NCBI GenBank assembly: GCA_030005635.1
Contig: JARUHP010000002.1
Span: 1-64,000 of the forward strand
Source of the DNA: Deltaproteobacteria bacterium IMCC39146
GTDB taxonomy: Bacteria > Desulfobacterota > Desulfuromonadia > Desulfuromonadales > BM103
Direction: 5' to 3'
DNA: 64,000 nt
Shown here: one piece after another, positions 16,579-25,503 of the stretch
How the letters are laid out: each line of letters opens with the position of its first letter
How positions within the stretch are numbered: position 1 is the stretch's first letter
Made by a program: the position numbers and the translations under genes
The notes under the pieces: model-generated
Databases searched by the model: none
What the model saw: the letters and a program-made list of their open reading frames with translations, nothing else
What the model was told of the DNA's origin: nothing

Positions 16579-18825
16579 ATGTTTAATCAAGATGTTCAAA
16601 TAACCTTTTCGCTTGCTGTTCGTGAGGCTCAGCGTCGTCACCATGAATTTTTGACGACTGAACATATTCTCTACGCCATGCTTTTTGACGAGCATGGCCA
16701 GGAAATCCTGCAGGCCTGTGGTGGCGATGTTGAACTGCTGCGCACGGATCTGGAACTATATTTCGAACAGCATCTCGAATCGCTGGAACAACTTGACGAA
16801 GAAATGCCCGAGCAAACGATCGGCTTACAGAATGTTTTGCAGCGGACAGTGACCCATATGCAGGCGTCCGGCGGGGGCGAGATCGGTGTTGGTGATATCC
16901 TGGCAGCGCTCTTGGAACAGGAAGATTGTTTGGCTGCACAGATTCTCAAGGCTGAAGGCTTATCCCGGCTCGATGTCCTGAATTACGTCTCCCATGGCAT
17001 CAGCAAGGTTCCCCTGCAAGACCTTGAACCTGAACAGCGTGAGTCTGAAGAACAACCACGCAAATCTCAAGAGAGCAAACCGGCCAAGAAGATCAACCCA
17101 CTTGAAGCTTATACGGTCAACCTGCTTGAGCGGGCCGCCAAGGGTAAGATAGACCCCCTGGTTGGCAGGGCTGCAGAGTTGGAGCGTACGGTGCAGATCC
17201 TTTGCCGTCGTCGCAAAAACAACCCGGTTCTGGTCGGTGAGCCCGGAGTTGGCAAGACAGCCATAGCAGAAGGTTTGGCGCTGCGGATTCTTGAGCAGGA
17301 GGTGCCGGAGCTCTTGCACGATGCTGAACTCTTTGCGCTCGATATGGGTGCGCTGCTGGCGGGAACCAAGTACCGTGGTGATTTTGAAGAACGACTCAAA
17401 TCCGTGGTGAAGGCCTTGTCAAAAAGGCCGCGAGCAATTCTGGTGGTTGATGAGATTCATACGATCGTCGGTGCCGGTGCGACCAGCGGCGGTTCTCTGG
17501 ATGCAGCCAATATCCTCAAGCCGGGCCTGGGCTCAGGTGAACTACGCTGCATCGGTTCCACCACTTACGAAGAATACAAGAACCTCTTTGAGAAAGATCG
17601 GGCTTTGTCGCGGCGTTTCCAGAAGATCGACGTTCTGGAGCCGACTGTCGAAGAAACCGTTGAGATTCTGCAAGGCCTCAAAAATGCCTACGAAGAACAC
17701 CATGGTGTAAAATATACGACGGCTGCCCTTGAAGCGGCAGCCAACCTTTCTGCAAGACACGTTAACTTCCGTCGCCTGCCGGATAAGGCCATCGATGTGA
17801 TTGATGAGGCCGGGGCCCGCTTGCGGATCTATCCCCGCAAGCGGGCGACGATCGGTGTTCCCGATATCGAGGCCGTGATCGCCGGGATGGCTCGTATCCC
17901 GGCACGCAAACTGGCCCAGACGGACCGACGCAAACTGAAGGATCTGGACCGCTCTGTCAAACGCCAGGTTTTTGGCCAGGATGCGGCCATCACCCAGATC
18001 TGCCAGGCGATTCGTCGTGCCCGTGCCGGTCTCGGTCAACCGGAGAAGCCGACCGGTTCATTCCTCTTTACCGGGCCAACCGGCGTCGGCAAAACCGAAG
18101 TGGCCAGGCAGCTCGCAGCGCAGATGGGCATAGAGTTCCTGCGCTTCGATATGAGCGAATACATGGAGAAACACGCCGTGTCTCGTCTGATCGGTTCCCC
18201 TCCGGGGTATGTCGGCTTTGAACAGGGCGGTTTGCTGACCGATGCCGTGATTCGTAATCCCCATGCCGTGTTGCTGCTCGATGAGATCGAAAAGGCCCAT
18301 GAAGACATCTACAATATCCTCTTGCAGGTGATGGATCACGGCGCTCTAACGGACAACAACGGTCGTCAGGCCAATTTTCATAATGTGATCCTGATTATGA
18401 CCAGCAACGTCGGGGCTCGGGAAATGAGCAGCGCGCCCATCGGTTTTGGTGATCGTCTCCCCGGTGAGGCGCGTCAGGCGGTAGAGAAAACCTTCTCTCC
18501 AGAGTTCCGTAATCGTCTGGATGCGATTATCTCCTTCCGTTCTCTCGACGAAGAAGTGATGACCCGCGTTGTCGACAAATTCATCAATCAATTGCAGACT
18601 TCGCTGCAGGAACGAAAAGTGACCTTGAGCCTGACCGATGGTGCACGGCGTGATCTGGCGAAGCGAGGCTACGACCCGGTCTTCGGGGCGCGCCCCCTTG
18701 GACGTCTGATCGAGAGCGAAATCGGTAATATGCTGGCAGATGAAATTCTCTTCGGTCGCTTGACCGGTGGTGGCAAGGTGCGCATCTCCTGCAAGTCGGG
18801 TAAGCTTAATTTCAGCTATAGCTGA
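16579..18825 (+). CDS. clpA: ATP-dependent Clp protease ATP-binding subunit ClpA
   Basis: This Hsp100 unfoldase feeds substrates into ClpP. The 748-aa product has the Clp-N double repeat (residues 1-145), an acidic/charged linker, and two AAA+ modules with Walker A GEPGVGKT near residue 220 and GPTGVGKT near 499. It has the ClpA-type ClpP-binding segment and ends with the D2 small domain. No middle (M) coiled domain is seen, which separates it from ClpB and ClpC. It follows clpS and precedes aat by 81 bp. The gap to aat holds an imperfect inverted repeat built on GGAACGCG. Confidence 0.95.
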   Translation: MFNQDVQITFSLAVREAQRRHHEFLTTEHILYAMLFDEHGQEILQACGGDVELLRTDLELYFEQHLESLEQLDEEMPEQTIGLQNVLQRTVTHMQASGGGEIGVGDILAALLEQEDCLAAQILKAEGLSRLDVLNYVSHGISKVPLQDLEPEQRESEEQPRKSQESKPAKKINPLEAYTVNLLERAAKGKIDPLVGRAAELERTVQILCRRRKNNPVLVGEPGVGKTAIAEGLALRILEQEVPELLHDAELFALDMGALLAGTKYRGDFEERLKSVVKALSKRPRAILVVDEIHTIVGAGATSGGSLDAANILKPGLGSGELRCIGSTTYEEYKNLFEKDRALSRRFQKIDVLEPTVEETVEILQGLKNAYEEHHGVKYTTAALEAAANLSARHVNFRRLPDKAIDVIDEAGARLRIYPRKRATIGVPDIEAVIAGMARIPARKLAQTDRRKLKDLDRSVKRQVFGQDAAITQICQAIRRARAGLGQPEKPTGSFLFTGPTGVGKTEVARQLAAQMGIEFLRFDMSEYMEKHAVSRLIGSPPGYVGFEQGGLLTDAVIRNPHAVLLLDEIEKAHEDIYNILLQVMDHGALTDNNGRQANFHNVILIMTSNVGAREMSSAPIGFGDRLPGEARQAVEKTFSPEFRNRLDAIISFRSLDEEVMTRVVDKFINQLQTSLQERKVTLSLTDGARRDLAKRGYDPVFGARPLGRLIESEIGNMLADEILFGRLTGGGKVRISCKSGKLNFSYS

Positions 18826-18906
18826 AATTCGGAACGCGAAAAGCATGAATCCTTTTTCTTTTGAACTTCTCGTTTCTCGTTCCGCGTCCCGCGTACCAGG
18901 CTTCTA

Positions 18907-19602
18907 ATGCCTGTCTACCGACTCTCCAATGAATTAATCTTCCCCGATCCGAAAAGGGCGACTCGTGAAGGGCTGCTGGCTGTTGGTGGCGACCTCACCC
19001 CGGAGCGGCTGGTCTTGTCTTACCGGCTCGGCATCTTTCCCTGGTACGGTGAAGATGAACCGGTTTTGTGGTGGTCGCCTGATCCGCGTTGTGTACTGCT
19101 ACCGAGTAATGTCTACATCTCCCGTCGACTCGAGAGGGTCATCAGGCAAGGTCGTTTTCAGCTGACCTGCAATCGTGCTTTTTCCCGTGTGGTCGCCGCT
19201 TGCGCTGACGTGCGGATCAAGGCTGGTGAGGAGACCTGGCTGATTGCTGAGATGCAGGCTGCTTACCAACGCTTGCATGAGCTCGGCTTTGCTCATTCCA
19301 TAGAGGCGTGGTGTGATGATGAACTGGTCGGCGGCCTGTACGGAGTGGCTCTCGGCAAGTTCTTCTTTGGTGAGTCAATGTTTCACACCCAGACCAATGC
19401 TTCCAAGGTGGTTCTGGCACAGCTGGCGCGCTATTTGGATCGGGCAGGATTTGTGATGCTCGATTGCCAGGTTCCCAACCCTCATCTTTTCAGTATGGGG
19501 GCCTGTCAGATCTCTCGTACGGATTTTCTTGAGTGTTTAGTTGTAGGTGGGTTGGGTCCGGAGGGAGTTGCTGAGAAGGTTTTGTTCCCACAGGTTCTTT
19601 AG
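18907..19602 (+). CDS. aat: Leucyl/phenylalanyl-tRNA--protein transferase
   Basis: Aat adds Leu or Phe from aminoacyl-tRNA to proteins with N-terminal Lys or Arg, creating N-degrons for ClpS-ClpAP. The 231-aa protein has family motifs GIFPWYGEDEPVLWWSPDPR (residues 43-62), GLYGVALGKFFFGESMF, and DCQVPNPHLFSMGA. It is the third gene of the N-degron cluster. The ATG at 18907 follows a weak ribosome site. Confidence 0.95.
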   Translation: MPVYRLSNELIFPDPKRATREGLLAVGGDLTPERLVLSYRLGIFPWYGEDEPVLWWSPDPRCVLLPSNVYISRRLERVIRQGRFQLTCNRAFSRVVAACADVRIKAGEETWLIAEMQAAYQRLHELGFAHSIEAWCDDELVGGLYGVALGKFFFGESMFHTQTNASKVVLAQLARYLDRAGFVMLDCQVPNPHLFSMGACQISRTDFLECLVVGGLGPEGVAEKVLFPQVL

Positions 19603-19767
19603 CTTTGATCTTGTCTTGATTTCCCTTCCCCTGTTGCCGCAGGCCTTGGGGCGCATTTTCTGCTTACTCTTTTTTGCATAAAAAAGAGTAAGGCGACGGC
19701 AGGGGGCGCAACCCCTGGGTTTATTGGTCGCTTATCTGCTAGAGATTGATCCATGAACCACTGTGAT

Positions 19768-19802
19768 AGGGCCTGTCCCGGTTTCCTCACGGGGCTGTCC
19801 CC
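19768..19802. repeat. GGGRCTGTCC-type REP, copy 2
   Basis: AGGGCCTGTCCCGG, a short spacer, then CACGGGGCTGTCCCC. It has the same layout as 9062-9097 and 28148-28180. Confidence 0.6.
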
Positions 19803-19878
19803 GGCTTTAGGGCGTTATGGTGCATGCGTGAAATACGGGACTGTCGCAGTGCCGGTCGTTAAGAAACAAATCGAAACA

Positions 19879-19912
19879 AAAAGGCCGAATCCTGTTAAGG
19901 ATTCGGCCTTTT
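19879..19912 (-). terminator. Intrinsic terminator of rpsU
   Basis: A 14-bp perfect stem (AAAAGGCCGAATCC and its complement) with a TGTTAA loop lies 24 bp beyond the rpsU stop. It is flanked by A/T runs on both sides, so it could serve aat transcripts as well. Confidence 0.88.
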
Positions 19913-19935
19913 CTATAATCAACAAAACACGATGA

Positions 19936-20136
19936 TTAGTCTTTGCGCATCATGCGCATTTTCTTACGCAGGCGTCGTTGGGCTTCTTTCTCTTTGCGCT
20001 TACGCTTAACACTCGGCTTTTCGTAGAATTTGCGCTGCTTCATTTCACGGAAAAGGCCTTCTTGCTGCAACTTGCGCTTGAGAACCCGTATGGCTTTCTC
20101 GACATTGTTGTCGACGACATGGATCTCCACCTGCAA
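19936..20136 (-). CDS. rpsU: 30S ribosomal protein S21
   Basis: S21 is a small basic protein near the decoding platform that helps initiation. The 66-aa product begins [20 protein letters not shown] and ends in a Lys/Arg-rich tail, the usual S21 form. It is a single minus-strand gene with its own terminator. Confidence 0.96.
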   Translation of the reverse strand: MQVEIHVVDNNVEKAIRVLKRKLQQEGLFREMKQRKFYEKPSVKRKRKEKEAQRRLRKKMRMMRKD

Positions 20137-20243
20137 TCACCTCGCTTTCTTAGACAATTATTCTCCCCGGAGGAAGAAGAATGCGGACTATAGCTGACTT
20201 CTTAATTGAGTGCAAGCAAGAATATGCAAGCCTTTACGAGTCA

Positions 20244-21365
20244 CTATTTGCCTGATTTGGTTGTAAAGAGTCCGACCTTAAGCCCGCCGTTGTCCAGGCT
20301 GGCAATTTGTTTAAGGGGCAGACCGGTTGCTTTGATGAGCGCCTGGCTGGGGCAGACCATTGCGATCTGTCGGTCTGGATAAGCCCTTTGCAACTGTTGA
20401 CCGAGTTCGCTGTAGTAGCCCTCAGGGTTTTCTCCCAGGTCGAGGCGTTTACCGTAGGGAGGGTTGCAGATGACCAGACCCTGGCCTTCCTGGACTTTTT
20501 GCTCGGCAAGAGCACACTGCTCAATCTTGATCTGCTCGGCAAAGCCGTTTCTTTGGCAATTCTCTTTTGCTGCGGTAACAGCCCTGGTGCTTTCATCGCA
20601 GCCCCTGACTATCAATGGTACTTCTTTTACGGCTCGTTTGGCTTCACCGCAAAGCAGTGTCCATAAACCTTCCCGGAAGCCCGGCCAATTCATAAAGGCA
20701 AAAGAGCGATTTAGCCCCGGGGCATGATTCTGAGCGAGGAGCGCCCCTTCCAAAAGAAAACTGCCGGAACCGCACATCGGGTCTGTTAATGAAGAAGTGT
20801 CTTGCCAGCCAAGCAACATCAGGATCCCGGCCGCCAAAGTCTCACGCAATGGCGCGGCAGTTACCGATTGACGATAGCCTCGACGATGCAAAAGTTCACC
20901 GGAACTGTCGATCGAGATTGTGACCTTGTCATCGACAACCCTGACCATCACCATTTGCGGATCTTTGCCAACAGGGTTTGTCGAGCGTCCCAGCGCCTGA
21001 TTGGCTGCTGATTCAAGTGTCTCTGCAATGCGCACCGTGTGGTTAAGTCGCGAAGTATGACAAGTGACGCGAAAGGCAATAGAGGCCTCCGGATGAATGA
21101 AGCGGCCCCATGGCAGGCGATGCGCGCGGTGAAAAAGATCAGGAAAATCGCGACTTTTAAACTCGGCGAAACGAACCAGAATTCGGCTGGCGGTTCTGAG
21201 CCACAGATTGGCCAGGTAGATATCGCGTAATTTCCCAGTAAAAACGACTCCGCCGGCAATGACTTCTTGAGGAATCAGGCCAAGGGCGGTCATTTCGTCT
21301 GCACACACGGCTTCGAGTCCGGGTGAAACGACTGCAAAAAGGTTCTCTGTACTGCGATGGTCCAT
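20244..21365 (-). CDS. THUMP-domain class I SAM-dependent RNA methyltransferase (RlmL N-terminal type)
   Basis: This probable rRNA guanine-N2 methyltransferase resembles the N-terminal half of E. coli RlmL, which makes m2G2445 in 23S rRNA. The 373-aa protein has a THUMP region (about 5-155), a GSGSFLLEG SAM-binding loop near residue 200, and the catalytic NPPYGKR near residue 301. It lacks the RlmK half. It starts with ATG at 21365 and lies 107 bp upstream of rpsU on the same strand. The exact target base is inferred from family only. Confidence 0.85.
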   Translation of the reverse strand: MDHRSTENLFAVVSPGLEAVCADEMTALGLIPQEVIAGGVVFTGKLRDIYLANLWLRTASRILVRFAEFKSRDFPDLFHRAHRLPWGRFIHPEASIAFRVTCHTSRLNHTVRIAETLESAANQALGRSTNPVGKDPQMVMVRVVDDKVTISIDSSGELLHRRGYRQSVTAAPLRETLAAGILMLLGWQDTSSLTDPMCGSGSFLLEGALLAQNHAPGLNRSFAFMNWPGFREGLWTLLCGEAKRAVKEVPLIVRGCDESTRAVTAAKENCQRNGFAEQIKIEQCALAEQKVQEGQGLVICNPPYGKRLDLGENPEGYYSELGQQLQRAYPDRQIAMVCPSQALIKATGLPLKQIASLDNGGLKVGLFTTKSGK

Positions 21366-21406
21366 TGTTTCCCTCTTTAAATCAAAAAATTGGTTTTATT
21401 CCCTGT

Positions 21407-21452
21407 AGCGTGTTGCGTTATTTAACTGCAGCGTTCTGCGTTATTTAACTCG
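21407..21452. repeat. Tandem duplication, two 23-bp units
   Basis: AGCGTGTTGCGTTATTTAAC and AGCGTTCTGCGTTATTTAAC begin adjacent 23-bp units. They stand upstream of both divergent genes and could be a duplicated operator or the scar of a slippage event. Confidence 0.7.
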
Positions 21453-21664
21453 AGTGCCGCGCCAGACGTTAGGTGCTTTGAGGTAATGTAAGGTCTATCA
21501 AAATCCATGCGGAGAAACAAAACCTAAGAAGACTTTTTTTAGGCGTACAGCTCTTCATTGATTAGGATAGCGGCCAAATAGGGTTTTTAACTTTTTGCCA
21601 GCAAAGAATGCAGGCTGTTGATACTGAGTCGCCTGATGCAGGGCCGTTCATTTCTCGGCTTGTC

Positions 21665-21680
21665 TGGAACAAGTTATGCA
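21665..21680 (+). promoter_or_regulatory. Candidate sigma-54 (-24/-12) promoter of the 36-heme cytochrome
   Basis: TGGAACAAGTTATGCA has GG and GC separated by exactly 10 nt, as in the TGGCAC-N5-TTGCA consensus. The -12 half is imperfect (ATGC rather than TTGC). It lies 93 bp before the start codon. Confidence 0.4.
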
Positions 21681-21772
21681 AGTGTTTCCCGTGTGGCGGT
21701 GTTAAATAAAAAAGTTGGCCGAACAGGTAAAATCAGTATAAAGTGCCCAAAATTGCTGATGGAGGAAGATTT

Positions 21773-24628
21773 ATGACACGGCGTTGGATGATACTTGCAG
21801 TTCTTATTATGGTGGCTCTCCCTTCCGTTTTGTACGGTCGTTGGATCAAGGATGAAGTCTACCTGCAAACTGACTCTGTAGGCAAGGTCGAGTTTAGCCA
21901 CTTTGCCCATATGGAGATGGAGTCTATCGGCAAGAATTGCCCGACCTGTCACAATGAAGCCTTTCACATTGTCACCAAGAAGAATCCTGCTTTCACCATG
22001 GCGGAGATGGAAAGCGGTCAGTCCTGCGGTTTTTGTCATAATGACAGCAAAGCTTTTGGCGTTGGTGGGGACTGTACCACCTGCCACGCCGGTGATGTGG
22101 AAATTAACTACGGTATTGCCGAGAAAGTCATGTTCAGTCACGACGTTCACGCTGACATGTTTGGCTGCGACGACTGTCACTCCGACCTTTTTGTGCCAGA
22201 GCGCAACAGTAACCAGGTTGGTATGAAAAAAATGGAAGAGGGCGAGTCCTGTGGCGCCTGCCATGATGGAGACAGCGCCTTTAGCGTCAAAAGTGACTGC
22301 AGTAATTGTCATACGAGTGCGGGGGCGATCGCCATGCAGAGTCTTGTCGGCGACATTCTCTTCAGTCATGATGTGCACACCGGTGCGTTTGATTGCGATG
22401 AGTGCCATTCGGATATCTTCAAAGCCAAGGCCAACAGCAATCAGGTCGGCATGAAGAAGATGGAAGACGGCGAGTCCTGCGGGGCCTGCCATGATGGCGA
22501 CAGCGCCTTCAGCGTTACCGGCGACTGTGTGACCTGTCACAGCAATGCTGCTGATATGGACATTCTGGCAAAAGATGTCAACGCTGTGCCCTTCAGCCAT
22601 ACAATTCACACCGAAATGTTAGGTTGTGCAGATTGTCACCCGGATATTTTTGTCGCCAAAGCCAATAGCAACCAGGTGGGCATGCAGCGTATGGAGGCCG
22701 GCGAGTCGTGTGGCGCCTGTCACGATGGTGACACCGCTTTTGGTGTCGGCGAAGATTGCACCACCTGCCATCTGGGGGATTTCACCTACAGCAAAGATAT
22801 GCCGATACAGAGTTCTGTGGGTGACATTGTCTTCAGCCATGTTGTCCACAGCGAAATGTTCGGTTGCGACGAATGTCATCCGCAAACCTTCAGGGCCAAA
22901 GCCAACAGTAACCAGGTTGGCATGCAGAAGATGGAAAGCGGAGAATCCTGCGGTGCCTGTCATGATGGTGATAGCGCCTTTAGTGTCAAAGGTGATTGTA
23001 GAAGTTGTCATCAGGGCGCAGAGGATATCCCTATCCAGAGTACGGTGGGAGCGATTGTTTTCAGCCACGATGCACATATCGAGATGTTCGGTTGTGACGA
23101 ATGTCATCCGGACACTTTTAAGGCCAAAGCCAACAGCAATCAGGCCGGTATGAAAAAGATGGAAGCCGGAGAATCCTGCGGCACCTGCCATGATGGCGAT
23201 ACCGCGTTTGCTGTCGCAGGCGACTGTGTGACCTGTCACAGCAATGCCGCTGACGTTGCGATTCAGGCTCAAGATGTCGGCGCTGTTCCCTTCAGTCATG
23301 ACGTCCACGTGGAGATGTTCGGCTGTGGAGAATGCCATCCGGATATTTTTGTCGCCCAGGCCAACAGCAACCAGGTTGGCATGACCAGGATGGAGGATGG
23401 CGAATCCTGCGGTGCCTGCCATGATGGCGACACGGCTTTCGGTGTTGGCGAGGCTTGCGCCACCTGTCATACCGGCTCGCTGACCTACACGAAGAATGTC
23501 GCTATCAAGAGCGGCGTCTGGACCATTCCCTTCAGCCATAAAAGCCATACCGAAAACTTCTCTTGTGGTGAATGCCACCCCGATGTGTTCAGGGCCAAAG
23601 CCAACAGTAACCAGGTCGGGATGGCTAAAATGGAAGCCGGCGCGTCCTGCGGAGCCTGTCACAACGGAGAAGATGCTTTCAGCGTCGCCGGAGATTGTGC
23701 CGAATGCCATGTCAGTTCCGTCGATGTGGCAATCCAGGCTAAAAGTGTCGGGACCGTCCCCTTCAGCCATGCGGAGCACGGTAGAATGTTCGCCTGTGAC
23801 GAATGTCATCCGGACACCTTTAAGGCCCAGGCCAACAGTAACCAGGTCGGCATGAAGAAAATGGAGGCCGGTGCGTCCTGCGGGGCCTGTCATGACGGCA
23901 GGACAGCGTTTGGTGTCAAGGACGACTGCAGCAGCTGTCATAGCGGCGCGGTGGATGTCCCCATGCAAAGTACGGTGGGCGCGGTTGTCTTCAGCCACGG
24001 TGTGCATACCGACGACTTCGGCTGTGATGAATGCCACCCGGATATCTTCGAGGCCAAGGCCAACAGCACCCAGGTTGGTATGAAGAAGATGGAGAGTGGA
24101 GAGTCTTGCGGCTCATGTCATGATGGCAGTACGGCTTTCGGTGTTGCAGACGATTGTATTACTTGCCACGAAAATGCTGTTGATGTGGCGATACAAACGA
24201 AGAATGTTGGTGTCGCTCCTTTCAGCCATGCAGTTCACACGGAGATGTTCGACTGCAGTGACTGTCATCCCAATCTGTTCAGGGCTAAAGCGAATAGCAA
24301 CCAGGTGGGAATGCAGGCGATGGAAGCCGGTGCCTCGTGCGGAGCCTGCCATAACGGGGGGGATGCTTTCAGCGTCAAAGAGGATTGCACCAGTTGTCAT
24401 GCCGGCGATGTCGTTTACAAAGCCTTTGGCAAGACGATCTTTTCACACGCCGTCCATCTTGACAATTTTGGCTGTGACGAATGTCACCCTCGCCTGTTCC
24501 AGGCACGCCGTGGCGCGAACAAGGTGGCCACCATGGATGACATGGAAATTGGTCAATCCTGTGGCGCCTGCCACAACGGAGGGAAGGCCTTCGGGGTTGA
24601 AAGTTGCGATCCCTGTCACATTAAGTGA
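21773..24628 (+). CDS. 36-heme c-type cytochrome made of 12 tandem c7-like triheme units
   Basis: The 951-aa product has an N-terminal hydrophobic export signal (residues 5-22) followed by 12 repeats of about 76-80 residues. Each repeat contains FSH..H, a first CXXCH (often CDECH), the block NSNQVGM.KME.G, CGACH and a third CXXCH, giving 36 CXXCH motifs by my count. Each unit has only two non-motif histidines but a conserved Met. This fits two bis-His hemes and one His-Met heme, as known for the four-domain Geobacter protein GSU1996. Units 2-4 and 5-7 look like a duplicated three-unit block. It is probably a linear periplasmic electron wire or capacitor. Start ATG 21773 follows GGAGGAAG; the upstream in-frame GTG 21743 is rejected. 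Confidence 0.93.
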   Translation: MTRRWMILAVLIMVALPSVLYGRWIKDEVYLQTDSVGKVEFSHFAHMEMESIGKNCPTCHNEAFHIVTKKNPAFTMAEMESGQSCGFCHNDSKAFGVGGDCTTCHAGDVEINYGIAEKVMFSHDVHADMFGCDDCHSDLFVPERNSNQVGMKKMEEGESCGACHDGDSAFSVKSDCSNCHTSAGAIAMQSLVGDILFSHDVHTGAFDCDECHSDIFKAKANSNQVGMKKMEDGESCGACHDGDSAFSVTGDCVTCHSNAADMDILAKDVNAVPFSHTIHTEMLGCADCHPDIFVAKANSNQVGMQRMEAGESCGACHDGDTAFGVGEDCTTCHLGDFTYSKDMPIQSSVGDIVFSHVVHSEMFGCDECHPQTFRAKANSNQVGMQKMESGESCGACHDGDSAFSVKGDCRSCHQGAEDIPIQSTVGAIVFSHDAHIEMFGCDECHPDTFKAKANSNQAGMKKMEAGESCGTCHDGDTAFAVAGDCVTCHSNAADVAIQAQDVGAVPFSHDVHVEMFGCGECHPDIFVAQANSNQVGMTRMEDGESCGACHDGDTAFGVGEACATCHTGSLTYTKNVAIKSGVWTIPFSHKSHTENFSCGECHPDVFRAKANSNQVGMAKMEAGASCGACHNGEDAFSVAGDCAECHVSSVDVAIQAKSVGTVPFSHAEHGRMFACDECHPDTFKAQANSNQVGMKKMEAGASCGACHDGRTAFGVKDDCSSCHSGAVDVPMQSTVGAVVFSHGVHTDDFGCDECHPDIFEAKANSTQVGMKKMESGESCGSCHDGSTAFGVADDCITCHENAVDVAIQTKNVGVAPFSHAVHTEMFDCSDCHPNLFRAKANSNQVGMQAMEAGASCGACHNGGDAFSVKEDCTSCHAGDVVYKAFGKTIFSHAVHLDNFGCDECHPRLFQARRGANKVATMDDMEIGQSCGACHNGGKAFGVESCDPCHIK

Positions 24629-24655
24629 TTCTTTGTAGAGGGTGCAGGCTAAACA

Positions 24656-24682
24656 GGGCGACAGGTTTTTGACCTGTCGCCC
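24656..24682 (+). terminator. Terminator after the 36-heme cytochrome gene
   Basis: A 10-bp perfect stem (GGGCGACAGG and complement) with a 7-nt T-rich loop, 27 bp after the stop codon, followed by a short T-containing tail. Confidence 0.75.
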
Positions 24683-24733
24683 TTCAGTTTGCTGGCAAAG
24701 TTTAGGCTTGCTCTTATGGTCGGAAATAAATAG

Positions 24734-24762
24734 AGGGCAACAGATCGTTAACCTGTTGCCCT
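24734..24762. terminator. Second hairpin between the cytochrome gene and nikR
   Basis: AGGGCAACAG pairs perfectly with CTGTTGCCCT around a 9-nt loop. It lies 36 bp beyond the nikR stop, in position to end nikR transcripts. Confidence 0.6.
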
Positions 24763-24797
24763 GAGACTACCGAAAAAAAACGGTCTATAAACCTTCT

Positions 24798-25211
24798 TCA
24801 CCCTCCAGTAGTCGTTAAAACCAACTTCCCATGCTTTACCCCCTTGGTACCGATCAGCTCATCAGCCAGACGTTTAACCTGGGCGGCGGTCCCGCGCACG
24901 ACAACAACTTCCAGACAATGGTGGGTGTCAAGATGAACATGCAGCGCCGAGATGATGGCATCGTGGTGTGAATGCTGATGCTCGGTCAATTTGTCGGAAA
25001 GGTCACGGGTATGATGATCGTAAACCAGGGTGACCGTGCCCACCGTTGGTGTGGTGTCGGCATTTTCCACCTGATCTTCAACCAGGGCACTGCGAATCAT
25101 GTCGCGAATCGCCTCGGAGCGATTGACGTAACCCTTGGTGGTGATCAATTGGTCAAAGCTGTCGAGCAGATCTTGGTCTATGGATATTCCGAAACGGGCA
25201 AGTTCTGTCAT
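24798..25211 (-). CDS. nikR: Nickel-responsive transcriptional regulator NikR
   Basis: This ribbon-helix-helix repressor has a C-terminal ACT-like nickel-binding domain. The 137-aa product has the N-terminal [20 protein letters not shown] ribbon-helix-helix, the linker, [20 protein letters not shown] and a later [17 protein letters not shown], which supply the His/His/Cys nickel site. No nickel transporter or hydrogenase gene is in the window, so its targets are elsewhere. Confidence 0.94.
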   Translation of the reverse strand: MTELARFGISIDQDLLDSFDQLITTKGYVNRSEAIRDMIRSALVEDQVENADTTPTVGTVTLVYDHHTRDLSDKLTEHQHSHHDAIISALHVHLDTHHCLEVVVVRGTAAQVKRLADELIGTKGVKHGKLVLTTTGG

Positions 25212-25220
25212 CTGATCCTC

Positions 25221-25249
25221 GTGTGCGTATTTTCTGAATAGTCGTACAC
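25221..25249. promoter_or_regulatory. Possible NikR operator upstream of nikR
   Basis: GTGTGCG and CGTACAC form a one-mismatch inverted repeat spaced by 15 nt, 10 bp upstream of the nikR start. This is close to the GTGTTAC-N13/14-GTAACAC pattern proposed for delta-proteobacterial NikR. Autoregulation is inferred. Confidence 0.4.
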
Positions 25250-25384
25250 TAAATTATTGTCTTTGCTTCTGCACAGGGTGATACCTTTTGCGAATCTTTA
25301 CATGGGAGTTTTGCAAGGGTCAAGAATCTTGCCTGTTTAGCGATTCTTATGAACTTCTCATCCACAGGCTGTCCACGGGTTTTT

Positions 25385-25433
25385 GCACAATATATAGTGC
25401 GTGGCTGGGATTTTTTTAACTATATCTAGTGTT
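25385..25433. promoter_or_regulatory. Pair of NrdR boxes upstream of nrdD
   Basis: GCACAATATATAGTGC (25385-25400) and AACTATATCTAGTGTT (25418-25433) both match the 16-bp NrdR box (ACACWATATMTWGTGT). Their starts are 33 bp apart, about three helical turns, as usual for paired NrdR sites. They lie 70-120 bp before the nrdD start, so repression by NrdR in response to dATP/ATP is likely. Confidence 0.85.
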
Positions 25434-25503
25434 TTTCCTCTTGCCATTTTCAAGCGGTGTGTTACTTTCCTAGAGATGTTTATTTTGCTTGGGGGAGGAT
25501 AGT

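Larger units (their letters stand above)
19603..19935. other. Intergenic region between aat and rpsU
   Basis: The 333-bp gap between convergent genes holds a stretch containing AAAAAGAGTAAG arms (about 19665-19692), the second GGGRCTGTCC REP (19768-19802) and the rpsU terminator (19879-19912). The 62-codon open frames here look accidental. Confidence 0.6.
21366..21772. other. 407-bp divergent promoter region
   Basis: This region lies between the divergent methyltransferase and cytochrome genes. It holds a 23-bp tandem duplication (21407-21452), a candidate sigma-54 promoter (21665-21680) and the GGAGGAAG ribosome site of the cytochrome gene (21761-21768). No riboswitch of the GEMM type was recognised. 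Confidence 0.6.

Noticed and set aside
21366-21772. A GEMM-type cyclic-di-GMP riboswitch before the cytochrome gene
   Set aside because: Such riboswitches often precede cytochrome genes in this group, but the conserved core with GGACGCAAAGCC was not found here or before 39224 or 44315.
22619-24037. 472-codon open frame on the minus strand inside the 36-heme cytochrome gene
   Set aside because: It is the mirror of a repetitive coding sequence with strong codon bias; its translation is periodic in the same way and has no ribosome site or family motif.
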